64,000 nt of DNA from Eublepharis macularius (GCF_028583425.1 NC_072791.1:190378311-190442310); one strand, 5' to 3'. Counted from the stretch's first letter, positions 10,881 to 23,582 are shown. Notes: generated by a model from the sequence alone, not told the origin. Made by a program: numbers and translations.

Positions 10881-12370
10881 TGCCTCTTCATTTTTTCCCC
10901 ATAGGAAATAATGAAGAAAGATGAGCAGCAGCATGCTAACAATATGCTGCTCCTTCGCTTTCTTATGGGAGGATGGGGGACCTGCTTTGGGGGGCCATAA
11001 CATGAAACTTGGGTGGTTGTTAGAGAAGGGTTAGAGGAAGGTCCCCACCAATTTTGGGCTTATTTGGTGGGAAAATGCCTCCTCCAGGCGTCCTGGAAGA
11101 CGGAGGCATTTTCCCATAGAAAAAAGCCGAAAGAATGCCGAAATAATGCCGAAAGAATCCCGAAAGCCGAAAGCCGAAAGAGATTCTTGTTTCGGCTTTC
11201 GGCTTTAACGATAGAGAATCTTCTTTCGGCTTTCTACTTTCGGCTATAGCCGAAAATTTTTGGCTTGCACACCCCTAATCCAGGGCTTTTTCAGAGTTTC
11301 AAGCCTCACTTATGGGTTACTGCCCACCCACCCCCTTGCACCTACTTTCTTTTCCTTTAGGCATCAGGCTCAAAATGTTATTTTTCATCCAGGCTTTTAA
11401 CTAGAGGGGGGTGATATTTTGAATTGTTTTTATAAACAGGTCTACTGAGAAATAAGTCCCATGTTATCAGTGGGGCTTACTTGCAGAAAAGCGCACTTAG
11501 GGATTGCAGCCTGAGTGTGTTATGGTTGGGAATATATCTGCTTTTTGTGTGTTTCAAATGGTTTGTGTTTTTTATGATTTTATGTTGTGAGATGCCTTGT
11601 GCAGGCCTCTGGAGTGGCAGCAGGCCAATTTCTAAAGAAATACAATATGCCCTTCGCTGGATAAGGAGGCTTGTATGCAAATAGCAGATACACATACAGT
11701 TCCTTTTGTTATCTAACTGCTGGTGCTGAGTGTGTAACCCTCAGCTGTTCAGAACAGGGAGTGGGAGGAAAGGAATTAGTTCCTCCTGTTCCTCCTCCCT
11801 TCCAAACAAACCATCGACACAACTGCTATTTATTACATTTTTAAAATCTTACTCTTTCTCCAAGGAGTTTGGACCCAAAGCAATTCCTTTCTTGAATTGT
11901 TGAAGGTCATCTGCACACAGCTGTGGCCAGTACAAATGTGCACAACTGGACCAGTGTCAGGATGAGATCACTAATGCTGAGATGCCCTGCCTGCTCATTG
12001 CCGGTCTCAGTGATCAACTTTTAGGTGACTGCATAAGATTTTCATGTAACATATGAATGAGGCAAAACATACATTACACAGATAAGCTTGGATTAGCCAT
12101 AGCAGCTCTGTAATATATGAAATGGCTCTAAGTAGGGATTTGAACTTGTATTTCTTGCAAGCATAGGGATGTCAGTAGGGTTGCCAGGTCCTCTTACCCT
12201 CCAGACGAGAGGCGGGAGACCTGGCACTCACCTTTTTCTTTCGAGAAGTGATGTCATTACACAGGCCATGTGCTGCCGCAGGGAGCACTCCTGCGCTCTG
12301 CAGTGGGCCAATTTCAGCCTGCTTGGGCCTGAATTTTCCTATTCCTCTGTAAGTGAGTGAGTGAATGAGT

Positions 12371-12408
<38 letters not shown>

Positions 12409-12460
12409 AAGCAGAGCTACTGGGACCAGCTTTCTGCTTTCATTTCATTCAGGGGTTTCT

Positions 12461-12779
12461 GTGTGTGTGTGCTGCTTTGAGTTAATTCTGTTTTATTTTC
12501 ATTGGGGAAGTGGGTGGGTAGGGCTGTGTGTGTATGTGTGCTGCTTTGAGTTCATTCTGCTTTCTTTTCATTCAGGGGTTTCTGTGTATGTGTGTGTTGT
12601 TTTGAATTCATTCTGTTTTATTTTTATTCAGTGCTGTGTGCATGTGCGCATGCTGCTTTGAGTTTATTCTGCGTTCTTTTCAGGGGGGATGGGAGCTGTG
12701 TGTGTGAGTGCTGCTTTGAGTTAATTTTGCTTTCTTTTTATGGGGGTGGGGCTGTGCATGTGTGTGTGTTGCTTTCATT
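12461..12779. repeat. Diverged tandem repeat, ~62-bp unit
   Basis: About five units of GTGTGTGTGCTGCTTTGAGT, then an A/T-rich TTCATTCTGCTTTCTTTTCA-like stretch and a G-rich stretch. A GA microsatellite lies just upstream. Plus-strand frames rich in CVCCFEF-like repeats come from this array and are not genes. Confidence 0.8.
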
Positions 12780-14520
12780 CTTTTGTTGACTGAAGTTGAC
12801 ATTGTTATGGTTCCCACAGCTTTTGAATGCAGATTGGTTCTGTGTTAGTTAAATATATCAGATGGTTATTTGTATTAGTTAAAATATGGTTATTTCAGTT
12901 TTATGCTAGGAATGGATAGCTGTGTCCAAGTCACAGAAGGCTTTCATCAATATATTCATCAGCATATAGGTGTTCTTATGTCTTAATAGCTGTAACTCAA
13001 ATAGTTCTCCCCACCCTCATCTGATTAGCATCACTGAAATTGCAGTGGATATATGGGTGTTAAGGAAGTTTTTATGAACATTTGTCTGGGACATTGGAAT
13101 ATTTATGAGCATTTCACAGTGTCACAACACCTTAGCCTTTGGTAAAGTAGAGTTGGCAGGCAACATAAAAGCCATTTTAAATTAAATATAAATCTAATGC
13201 AGCTAAAGTTGAGTATCTAATTTTGAATTGCTCCAGTAAAGCAACCCCCACCCCTGAAAATTCACCCCTGAAAATTTGACAATTCAATGTTCATTAGATT
13301 AGGAATTTCAGACTCTGTGGAATTTTGAGAAAGAATTTTGGATTTCCCCCCCTATGCTGGCAGAGGGAATCTGTTAGAATTTAGATTTGTGAGATGGGTT
13401 TTGGATTTTTAGATGCCCCTTCTTACATATTTTAAAATATGATTCCAAAGAAATGAAATGGAAGATTTCACTTTTTGTAGAGGATACAGAAAGGAAACAA
13501 ATCCTTTCTCATAATAGTGTAATTTCCCAAGCTTACTAACATTTATCTTGTAATGCATTGTGCTGGGTTCTGGGAGTGATGTCACTTCTGGACGTGACAT
13601 CATCACACATTTCTGGGAGCGTACATGTGACAATAGAGAGTTCCACCACCTCTTTTCCCAGAAAAAAAGCCCTGGCCTTAGTGTAACCTAGACTCACTGA
13701 TGTATGATGGAAACAAATTTATTTTTCTTATGGAATGTATGCTGGTCCACATTCCTCTCTGCGCTTACATTTTCTTTGTTGTAGTTCCTAGTATTCTCTT
13801 TAGTAACTGTTCCTTTGTTTTTGTATGGAAGTTTGACAAAGCCTTGTGCTAGACCTTAGTAATTTGCATTTACATCTGCCTGGTAAATGGGAAATTGTAC
13901 TCCTGTAACTTGAGTTAGTAAACATGTTTATGCCAGACATTCAGGAATTGTCTAAGTGGTTTCTGTGAAGTTAGTTAGGCTGTAACAGCTCCCTCTTCAG
14001 CAAATTGTTTTCCCCCCAGGAACCAGGGACAGTGCCTCCAGGGGACTGCGATATATCTAGGAAGTAAGATTCCTGCACAAATGTTCACCCTGTGGTATAA
14101 TTTGGTTTGCACTTTGGACATGCTTAGAGGGACTCATCATGCTTAGATGATTACTACAGGCTGGCGGGCTCGTTGCCAACTGTCTGGAGTTTTCCACCCT
14201 CTGTTGTTGAGATGCCTGATAGCATCTTCTGTGGCATTCTACTCATCTCAACCAAGAAAAAGAGAAAAAGAAAAAACTATTTAAACTATTACTACTGACT
14301 GGACTTTAGGTATTATGCCCTATATGGACTTACCTTTCTCGCATTGGTTTACCATCTTCTTGAATGATTGTATATCGTTATCTTGATTGAATGTAATTAT
14401 TGACTGCACTTTATTAATTCACACTTGAGGATTTGCACTTTATTAAACAATAATTGTATCTGCATTAACACCCGGTAGTGTTTTTGGTCTTCTTGGGAGT
14501 TTCCCTTTGAGTTAGGTATA

Positions 14521-14631
14521 CCTTAAAAACCAACAAGATTTCCAGGGTATAAGTTTTTGAAAGTAAAAACTCCATTTGTTAGCTTTGACTTTCAAAAGCT
14601 TATACCTTGGAAATTTTGTTGGTCTTTAAGG
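14521..14631. repeat. Foldback (inverted) repeat
   Basis: Arms of 44 bp at 14,521-14,564 and 14,588-14,631 are complementary at about 40 of 44 positions, with a 23-bp loop. The end TTTGTTGGTCTTTAAGGTG recurs in diverged form near 18,872-18,900, so this is a dispersed repeat family end. Confidence 0.75.
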
Positions 14632-16086
14632 TGTGACTGGACTAGAATGCTGCTGTCATTCAAACATCTTTAAGATCTTAACTTGAATTACAATCTGTGA
14701 CACATGCCTTTATGGCTAGTGTATTTTACTAGGTTTATATGCATGACTAGAAAATGAAACTAAGATCCATGCTGAAAAATCCCTGTTGGTCTATACTATT
14801 TGTCAATGATCAAAGTGAAGGCTGTTCTAAAACAAACCTGGCCAATTAATCGTTTGTTCTTATCATATTAAATGACATTTTATTCATTTAAATACATTGC
14901 AAAAGAGACAACATAAAAGTTTATCTCAATGTATTTATACTATATCTTATTTACAGAGAGAGTTTTTTCTTTTAATATAGTGTTTTTTGGCAGTCTTTGC
15001 CAGAAGGGGTGGCAAGTGAAGGAGATCAGAAAGAATCAGATGATTTCTAATTAAATGTAAAGACCTTGCTAGCAGCTAACTTAGTTGTGTGTCTGTTTTC
15101 ACCCTGTTCATAAGGCAAAGGAGAATGTATTGCACAAACCAGAAAGTCGCCATCTTTCTCTTATTTCTGCTCATGGACTTTAATTGTGATCTGTGTGCCA
15201 CCTAGAGGTAAATTCTTTAAAATGCAGCAGTCATCTACAGTTATGATTTGACACATTCACACATGAGGCTCAGGGACTAGCTACACTTTATGCACAAATG
15301 CACAGAAAAGAGACCCGCTTTTTTTTTTAGAAAAGCAGCAAAAACAAATAGGGAAAGACAGCAGTTCCTTTATCCTGCTGCCTCTCTACTCGCAATAATC
15401 CCCTCCCAGAACTGGTTTGCTGATTTGGGGACAGAAGAACATACATTTGAGCATAATGTATCAGTAGCTCTTTAACGCCGCTTTTACATCAGTGTGAATG
15501 CAAAAGTCACGTAGTCCCGCATGATCCTTCAGTTGCCTCTCCTTCACTTTCACTTCCATAACAACAGTAGATTTTAACACTATAGAGGTATATGTAGATA
15601 CTTTGGTAGCCATCACTTGTCTACAGTCACCAGCTTTAGACAGAACAAAATTAGAGTCAAGGAAAACCTTGGAGACCAACAATATTTTTCATGACATAAG
15701 GTTTCATGGGTCAAAGCACACGTTGTCAGATACAAATAAGTCTTCGCTCACTGCCTTCCAACGGTTCCCTGGCTCCCTTTTCTCTGGGTATTCCTGCTGT
15801 TATCAGTTGATCTCGGCATATCTCCTGCTAAAATGACCAGTCCTCTCAGCACTCATGTTGCTGTTAAGAGCCTCCTAGTTACTGTGTCTTCTCCTCTGTT
15901 TGTACAACTCCTATGTTCAAGTAGATCTTTCTCATGGTTATGAAGAAAAAACTTTCAGCAATTAAAACATAAGTTTTTGATAAAAAGTAGTAATGCACGC
16001 ACATATTCCACACGCAAGTAACTGGCTGAGCAAGGATACAAAGATGCATACACAAACCCTCTGCCCTAAAGTCTAATCTACTCTAA

Positions 16087-16288
16087 GAGCCAAGCTACAA
16101 GTGACGCCTGACACAGGTTGGACACTTGTCAGTTTACCTCAGGTTTTGATGGAAAATGTAGGTGTCCTGGTTTTACAGCTTGGCTCTCCATTACAGCTGC
16201 AAGACCAGGATGCCTACATTTCCCATCAAAACTTGAGGGAAGCTGACAAGTGTCCAACCTGTGTCAGGCGTCACTTGTAGCTTGGCTC
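16087..16288. mobile_element. PIF/Harbinger-like hairpin MITE, 202 bp
   Basis: A perfect 46-bp terminal inverted repeat begins GAGCCAAGCTACAAGTGACG. The arms continue imperfectly to about 85 bp, so the whole element can fold into one hairpin. The flanks are TAA on both sides (16,084-16,086 and 16,289-16,291). This fits the TWA target preference known for Harbinger elements. A diverged relative lies at 29,559-29,792. Confidence 0.75.
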
Positions 16289-16675
16289 TAACTCATGTTA
16301 TTCTTAGAATAGGCAATATACTCTTGTAGTTCCAGTGCTCAAAATTCCTTCATTACCTTCGAGTCTTTGTCCAGACTGCCTGCCCATTGTTCACGCCACA
16401 TGGCAATGGCTCCATCAAGATGGGGCCTAACTGTAAGAGCTCCATGATATAAAATGTCCCAAGATGGACTGAGCCAGAATCTCCTTTCTTCCTATTATTC
16501 AGGGAATTTATTTCCTCTTTGTCCCCACCCATGTTGGGGTCAGACCTTCTTTTCCTGTTTTCCCCCAGGAAGAGATACTATCTAGCATTTTGTGTCCCTT
16601 ATTTCTGTTCCTCTTAGATGAGATTTTCCACCTATCAGGCCTTTTATTCTCTTCCAGCTAGGTCCATTATCATAT

Positions 16676-16712
16676 CTTAAACACTAGAGTACTAGGTACT
16701 CTAGTGTTTAAG
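16676..16712. repeat. 37-bp near-perfect palindrome
   Basis: Arms CTTAAACACTAGAGTAC and their exact complement flank a 3-base centre. Nothing flanking suggests a larger mobile element, and no function is evident. Confidence 0.85.
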
Positions 16713-17052
16713 CGTCTTTTCTGAGAATGGAATTTCCCACACTTTCCTGTGCCGGCTAAAAGACGTCAAAAAGATGGAAGCCAAATTGCCTGCTTCTGCT
16801 TTGAAATTGGAGACGTATGGAGTGAGTGGGAAAAAAGGCCACAGTTCGGTGAGTGGGCTGTCTCTTTAACAGCGTGTGGAAAATTGTAGTTTTCAGTTTG
16901 CCACTAGTACGTATCTCAGATTCCTTTTTGGAGCGTAGGGAGGTATAGCGCCAAACCTTGAAAGGTTTTGGAATGAATTCTAGGGTGGAGGGCATTTCTC
17001 CACACTATTTGATTGGCTATATTTATCTCCTGCAGTTGAGCCTTTACTAAAT

Positions 17053-17318
17053 TATTATTATTAACAACAACAACAACAATAACAGCATTCAATTTGTATG
17101 CCACCCTTCAGAACAACTTAATGCCTACTCAGAGCGATTTACAAAGTATGCCATTATTATCCCCACAACAAACACCCTGTGAGGTAGGTGGGGCTGAGAG
17201 AGCTCCGGAAAGCTGTGACTAGCCCAAAGTCACCCAGCTGGCTTCAAGTGGAGGAGTGGGGAATCAAACCTGGCTCTCCAGATTAGAGACCTACAGTCTT
17301 AACCACTACACCAAATTG
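17053..17318 (-). mobile_element. tRNA-headed SINE
   Basis: A minus-strand copy of the same family as at 7,151 and 42,235. It has TTAACCACTACACCAAATTG (reverse of the A-box head), GGAGTGGGGAATCAAACCTG (reverse of the B-box region) and a (AAC)n/(AAT)n stretch at the tail end. Confidence 0.85.
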
Positions 17319-17694
17319 ACGTAATTATAATTGGTAATTAGAATTACCAATTAGCTCCATGTTATGATATTATTGTAATGATAGTAGAAACAAAAGATTT
17401 CTTTCAGTGAGAATGTGGAGCAAAGCAGTTCTGGGAAACTCCCGCAGAAAACTAAAATGTAGAGGAGCAACTGCCTTTTTGAAGTCGTTCTTAGAGTGGA
17501 CCATCCTTAAGAAATATGTGTCCCACTTTTTATAAAGTTTGCACGATTTTGGCAAATCAATTGGACTGCAAAGATGTATACAATTAATCAATACACATTT
17601 TGATGTGTAATATTTTACTAGATGTGCTACTTGGTATGTCTGCATCAGCAGAGATTTACCTAAGAATGCCTCAACAGAGTTTTGACTGTCTTAG

Positions 17695-18405
17695 TGTCAC
17701 GGATTGGGCTGGGGTGGCGTAGGTTGTGCCATCAGAGCAAGTAAGGCAAGAGCACCAACTTAAGCAGTGTAGTCAAAGGTCCGATCCTAGGTCAAAGCAC
17801 AGAGTCCGTCAGATGTCTGATCCGAGGGTCAGTCCGAATCGCAAGGTCAGGAGTCCCAAGAGTCGTCCATGGGTGGGTCCCAGGGCTAGGCACAGACAGA
17901 GTCAGGGGCCAATCCAGAGAGTCACAGAAACAATGCAAAATCCAATGCAGTGGTCACTGAGTCAGAGAGATTGTGACTTGTGGCTCCCACGCCTAACATT
18001 ATTCCTTGTCTGGGTTTTATAGCTGTCTGCTACAGCGTCATGCTGGCAGTCTGCTGTTTGGGAGTTATTCTTTGGCTACACATCATTGCTATCAGCAAGA
18101 GCTGGCGTTGGGCCAGGAGACATGTGCTTTGTCATCTCTCCTGTAGCTCAGTTCTTAGTCTCCATCTCCGGCGCTCCAAGGCTGTGGGTGACACCGGAGG
18201 GCTGGAAACAACCAACTGAGTTTCACCTTCTGCATCAGGGCCAGACGTCATTGGTGGCTCTGCATCAGCTGCTGGCTGTGAACTCTGCCAAGCCTGTGGC
18301 TCATCATCCTGCTTGCCAGTTCTTGCTGGTTCAGGGCTTGTTACATAGGGCTTCTCTTCTCCCGAGGAGCCCCTACTACTGCTGAGCCCTGTCTGTCCCA
18401 CAACA
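17695..18405. mobile_element. Candidate solo LTR
   Basis: The segment begins TGTCACGG and ends CCACAACA, giving TG...CA ends. It is about 711 bp and much richer in G+C than its flanks. Size and ends fit an LTR. However, the ends are only weakly inverted and the flanking 5-mers (CTTAG and CCAAG) match at 3 of 5, so the call is tentative. The open frames in it (17,726-18,022 and others) show no domain. Confidence 0.4.
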
Positions 18406-18576
18406 CCAAGTGATGTTGCATGTTATACAGATGATAGTCTGATTTGTGAGGAGACCAGACTAGGACAAAATAAGATGCTGAAGAAAGTTCTAGATAGGTG
18501 TTAAGATAGGTAGAAAGTGAAAAATAGGAAAATGGCATATTTGAAATAAAATAATTAGGACATAGCTTAACAAAGG

Positions 18577-18786
18577 AAAGGGCCAATTCCACACGGCTTA
18601 CCTGAAGCCGGGAGGTTGCAGAACATGCCGGCAAAAACGCGAAAGATCGCGTTTTCTCGCTTGAGTTTTGCGTAACATCGCATAAAACTCACGTGAGAAA
18701 ACGTGATCTTTCGCGTTTTTGCAAGCATGTTCCGCAACATCCCACAACGTTCCAGCTTCAGGTAAGCCGTGCGGAATCGGCCACTG
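18577..18786. mobile_element. Foldback hAT-like MITE, ~210 bp
   Basis: The element is one long inverted repeat. The left arm GGCCAATTCCACACGGCTTA pairs with the right end, whose reverse complement reads CAGTGGCCGATTCCGCACGG. Inner arms share AACGCGAAAGATC and the loop is near AACATCGCATAAA. The CAGTG terminus suggests hAT. I could not confirm an 8-bp duplication. High CpG content against an AT-rich background supports a separate origin. Confidence 0.65.
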
Positions 18787-21424
18787 TTAAAACTTAATGC
18801 TGCTTTAACGGCTAGTTTGAAAACTACAATATCAAGTATTGTCACTATCTGACAAAGAGAGCTTTGACCCTATAAAATTTTGTTGATCTTTAAGGTGCTA
18901 TAGGACTCATATTTTGTTCTTCTACTACTAATGCTACAGTCTAAAACAGCTACCCACCTGAAATTACCTAGAAAGTAATTTCAAACCCAGCAGCATTGAC
19001 AACACACTGGTGTTATTGGCCCGGTAGTGGAGTTTTTCTGGATATTTATCTATCAAACAGCGTACAAACAGTTAAAGAATGTTACTAACATAAGCACCTA
19101 TGTTGAAGTATTATGGAGTGGATACATGAGAAGCCAGTTTCATATGCTTAGGTACTATTACATATGCTTCAAAGCACTGACAACCACCAATGGATATGCT
19201 TATTTTTTTTAAAAATGGCATCACTGTACCCATTATTTCCTAGGTATGTTGAAAGAAGACAGACAATTTGCAGTTCAGTCCGAAGCAGGGTTCTATCCTT
19301 CTAACCCAGTGTGTAGGACTGCGCTGATTTCTGAAACAGCAAGAACTATTTGAGTTTGTATAGTGCTGCTAATCTTTCAATTCAGGAAGAAAGATTTTGC
19401 AGAGGTGGAACGAGGAGAGAACATTTCATTAGACATTATTCCAAGTTCTAAAAGATGCCTGTTAAGTATGCTCACAGTAGGTATGCTACTGTGCTAAGCA
19501 TTTCATTTAATTGTATATTGCTTTTTATTTCACTTATACGTTGGAGTACTTGCTGGACTGAAGGCATATTTTCAATTATTTTGACTTTACTATTTTAAGT
19601 TGCAATCCTACACATATTGAGTAAAAATGTATTGGATTGCACTACTGGATAGCAAAAATATGGAGAGAGAAAAAAACCTTTCAGCTTAATGAATTTAATT
19701 GTGCCCTAAAAGCCAAATTATCTGGATCAGGATGGCGCATAAAAGGTTTTCATGATTCCACGATGCTGCACGTCTCAGTTTTATGCAGAGGAAAGTGACA
19801 CGATCGACTCTGCACAATAAATGCCAGAGGCCTTGGTCACAGAGAAAGTATAGCCACCCAATGTTGTTTAGACCTTAGTGTAATATAAAGAAAAGGCAAA
19901 AAGGTCAAAAGACCTCTAAAACCATGATGTGCTTCATCAAAGCAATAACAGATGTTTTTATCAGTTTTCAAATTGCTTCAGAGTAAGACATTACAAGTGT
20001 GAGGAAGCACATTTTCTCTTGGAGAGGATTCTAACGGCTCGTGCAGAAAAAAATGGCATTTACACAAAGATGGAAGTAGCAATCAGGATGCTGTGCTAGC
20101 AGTACTTTAGTAGAGGACAGCTTCTTTTTCATTTACCTGTGATAGCATTCAGCAGGGATGATTTCAAGCTTTGTAGAAAAAGAGAGGCCAAGGCTGCTTT
20201 GAAACCCAATATGCCTCCAAATGGAAGGACATTTCTCCTGGACATCCTAACTATTCTTGCTCTACATTTAATTAGGAGGATTTTAACATGTGCCAGCTTG
20301 GAAGCTTTTAAAATATCCTTCCCATATATTTCATTCAAGGAGAATGAATGATCTTGATTTAAGATAAAATCAAGACTGATCTTGATTTAAGATAATCTGC
20401 TTTGAGACTTAATGAGACAAGAGGACTCTAACTAAAGATCAGAAAATATAATGGCTTATCATTGTTGGAACATATAGAGATGCTTTGTAATGAGAAAAAG
20501 AATCAGATTTTCTAGCTCTGTATTGTTTACTATATTCGTGGGGCGTGGCTCTCCGAGGTCTCCAAGCAGCGATCTTTCCCAACATTTGTTACTGAGATCT
20601 TTTAACTTGGGATTTCAGAAGTTAAACCTGGATGTTTGCATATGCAAATCAAAATGCTGCCACTAAGTCACAAATCTTCCTATTAATAACATATAAGCTG
20701 AGATTACTAAAAACCTGTGTAGTTTTTTAAGTAATGCTTTCTTACCTGTTGATAATTAAACAGTAGTAACCAAAAAGAAGCAGTGGTGTCATGACTGTAC
20801 AGAGTTCTCAGCGGTATATCCTATGTTTCCATGGTTGTTCTTTATGTTCAGTCTGACAGTAAATTTGGGATGCCACTAGCAAATCAAGAAATCCAGCAGC
20901 TTATATTTTTTTCTTTAAACCTGAAAGAGAACAATGCTGACCTGCCAGTCATGAGCAGAAATGTATCCCCAGGAAATAAACATAATCTCTTGAAAGGATT
21001 CTCAGAAAGAAAACCTAGGGTGCATTCAAAGAGGAAAGCTAAATGTTTGCTCTTTAACTGGGAGGGTCTGTAAAAGATTTCTCCTCCCAAAGGAAAGAGA
21101 GAACTAGTAACTATTAAAAAATTATAATAACACTAACAGGTTCTCATGAACAAAGTAGTTAAATGTTTCATATGGGTGGGGAAAACACATGTATTAAAAA
21201 TATTCAGAAACACCCACATGTTGGCTGTCCCCTCCCCTTTCTCATTAAAGTGCAAATGACGATGTGGTTGGAAGTTGGGGGTAGCCATTTGTGTATACAA
21301 AATACTGCACTCCTCCCAGAGTATGCATGTTTTCCTGCAGCATACTCTTGAATTATGTAGTATAAGCATGATATATGGCAAAAGCAGAGTCCTAATTTCG
21401 TCCTAGTCTCATTTCGCTCTATAT
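18787..21424. other. Non-coding DNA
   Basis: No gene is supported. At about 18,860-18,960 is a diverged interspersed repeat, with TTTGTTGATCTTTAAGGTGC followed by ACAGCTACCCACCTGAA. Relatives of it are known in many reptile genomes. The rest shows no recognisable structure. Confidence 0.45.
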
Positions 21425-21935
21425 CTCGCTATCTAGGTCCCCACAGGATGCAGTAGAAATCTTAGATCGCTGCCTGACAGCTGTGGTGAAATGGTTGAAA
21501 AACAGCAAGCTGAAATTGAACCCAGACAAGACTGAAGTGATGCTTGTTGGGAAGGCAAAGATCTTGAAGGATATTGTACTCCCCACTTTCTTTTTCTTTT
21601 TTTAATAATATTTTTTATTTTTAATTACTAACATCCAGACTACAACCAAACTACAAACAGAAAAAGGAAAAAGGAAACAAGGGGAAAGGTAAAAAACAAC
21701 ATAAGAACAGAAACTACAACTACAAGTATTGAATTCCCTTCATAATACAGTTCTTTAAAGTTAAACTTTCTCATATGCTATTAGATTGGCAGATCTTATA
21801 AAATACAAACTACAGTCAGGATCAGGTCTTCTTCCTCCCCCCCCTGCGTCTCGGTCTCAATTCTCTCTGAACAGCTACACTAGCTGCGCTCACTCCCTCC
21901 TCCCCACTCCCCCCTCCAGATTCTGAATCATCTTC

Positions 21936-23582
21936 TTACTGGAACTCTTGATGATTAAGCACAAAATCCCTCAGCTGTACTTCTGATGTTATCTTGTAGG
22001 CTTGGTCTTTATATCTAAACCAGATGCCTTCTGGAAATAACCATTTATATTTTATGTCACGCTTTCTCAGAAGAGCTGCAAACCTTTTGTATTTGAATCT
22101 TCTTTTCCGAGCTAAAAATGGAACGTCCTTCAGTATCTTAACCTTGTTGCCCAGAAAGTCCAAATCCACATTAATCGAATTGTATAAGATGGTGTCCCGA
22201 GTCTTCTTAGATGAAAAATCAATAATAATCTCGCGAGGCAGCTGCCGCTTCGTTGCATATTTTGAAGATGTCCGACGGACTTCCAGAATATCGCTTTTTA
22301 CCTCTTCTTTAGTTGCCTTTGCGAATGACGCCAAAAGTTCTGACACCAAATCCTTTAAATTTTCACTTTCCCCCTCCTTCACATTCTGTAAACGTAATAA
22401 TGGTCGAATCCACATTCACCCATTACCCGCATGTTTATCGGATATCTTCTGTTTGCCTCCAATCCGCGATTTTCCCCTCTTCGGTCACATTCCTGCTTCC
22501 AATCCATCTTTCTCGCGCGTCCCTCCGGTCACACAGCCGCTCGAAAACCGCTTTTTTGGGCGGGACCTTTTTTTCCCACCCATTTTTTAAAATTTTTTTG
22601 AGCGCACTTTTCCGTTATTTCGATCTTGCCTTATAAAGAAACATCATTGAAGATAATGATGCCTCTCTTTCCCCCACAGCACTGATGGCTCTCTCGCGTT
22701 TCTTTTTTGGAAATTTGGAAGCATGTGGGAAGCTTTTGTGGGCATTTCCTATGCAGGACAGTTCAGTGCCTGAATTTTACTGAAGTTTCACTTCCTTGGA
22801 GTGTCATTTCGATATTTCATAATTTCGATATTACAGTAATATAAAATTAAAAAAATAAAAAACAGTTAAAAAGGAAGTTTCATGAGTCCGTTCTGAGGAT
22901 GGATTCACCCCAAAATGATTTTTCAAACTACCAGATTTGATTCAGAAACAGCATAATCAATAAATCCAATGCTATGAAGTCAAAAACAGTCTTTTGCAGA
23001 CTACGGAGCACTTGCAAGTTGAATCAGCCAATAGGAACTCTCGGAACGGCCGGAGAGACACAAAGGGGGGTGGTTTTTTAAAAAAACCACGTAAATTGCA
23101 CGTTGGCCCGTTCATGGCCACCGTGAAACTCCCGTTGAAAACCTGTGACCACATATTCGGGAGAAATGCAAATGAAATGCATCTGTTTAATGAGGTAATG
23201 TGACCGGCACTCGGGATTGCGTGGGGAATGCGGGGAACATGCGACTTAGAATGAGTAATGTGGATTCGACCACTGTCTGAGCACGATCCACTTGTAGTCC
23301 TATCAATTGATTCTTCAGAAGCTTTACTTCTTTATTTGTAGCTCTCATGAGTGTTGCATTTTCCCGGGCAGATTTCTCTGCTTCGAGCGCTACCTCTTTA
23401 ATGGTTTTCACTTCATTTTCAACTGAGCTGACCTTTTGTCTGATTTCATTTAGCTTGTCAACAAAGGGCTTCATAGCTTCAATGACCGACCATTTAACCA
23501 CCTCTTCAAGAGTCTCTCCCTTCCCCAGCAACGCAGCTGAAACCGATTTGCCCACCGCGGGGCTCTGCTATTTCGTCGCCAT
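21936..23582 (-). pseudogene. L1 ORF1-like RNA-binding protein, interrupted
   Basis: Translation runs on the minus strand from an ATG at 23,582 and meets an in-frame TAG at codon 5. The N-terminal half (to about 23,273) is a heptad-rich coiled coil, including NEIRQKVSSVENEVKTIKE. After the 872-bp insertion, the C-terminal half (about 22,400-21,936) carries the RRM/CTD-like blocks REIIIDFSSKKTRDTIL and DIKYKWLFPEGIWFRYK. L1 ORF1p trimerises through its coiled coil and binds L1 RNA. This copy is inactive because of the stop and the insertion. Confidence 0.75.
22401..23272. mobile_element. DNA-transposon-like insertion in the L1 ORF1, 872 bp
   Basis: The two ends are a perfect inverted repeat, TGGTCGAATCCACATT and AATGTGGATTCGACCA. 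The ORF1 reading resumes on either side, so the segment is an insertion. The right end extends to CACTG, suggesting the hAT terminal CAGTG. The left end reads TAATG and no clear target duplication is seen. No transposase is recognisable. Confidence 0.55.

Larger units (their letters stand above)
9007..11277. mobile_element. 2.27-kb non-autonomous hAT-like element
   Basis: The ends TAGGGATGTGC and GCACACCCCTA form an inverted repeat. They are flanked by a perfect 8-bp duplication, ATCCAGGG, at 8999-9006 and 11,278-11,285. Both subterminal regions (about 9020-9175 and 11,120-11,260) are packed with GCCGAAA/TTTCGGC heptamers. Just inside are long inner inverted repeats, about 9175-9290 against 11,013-11,130, sharing GGTGGGGACCTTCCTCTAAC. 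The centre holds two different tandem arrays. Open frames inside, including a 300-codon minus-strand frame, translate repeats and are not a transposase. Confidence 0.88.
11286..16083. other. Non-coding DNA with simple repeats
   Basis: No gene is supported. Recognisable pieces are listed separately or are minor: a GA microsatellite at about 12,370-12,408, and a hAT-type terminus (GAAAAAAAGCCCTG) ending near 13,674 that resembles the element at 26,701. The remaining open frames are short and motif-free. Confidence 0.5.

Noticed and set aside
10101..11003. 300-codon minus-strand ORF
   Set aside because: It translates the 178-bp tandem array inside a hAT-like element. The protein is a repeated block with no domain.
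22024..22636. Plus-strand ORFs opposite the L1 ORF1 remnant
   Set aside because: The minus-strand frame carries the ORF1 homology. The plus-strand frames are shadows.
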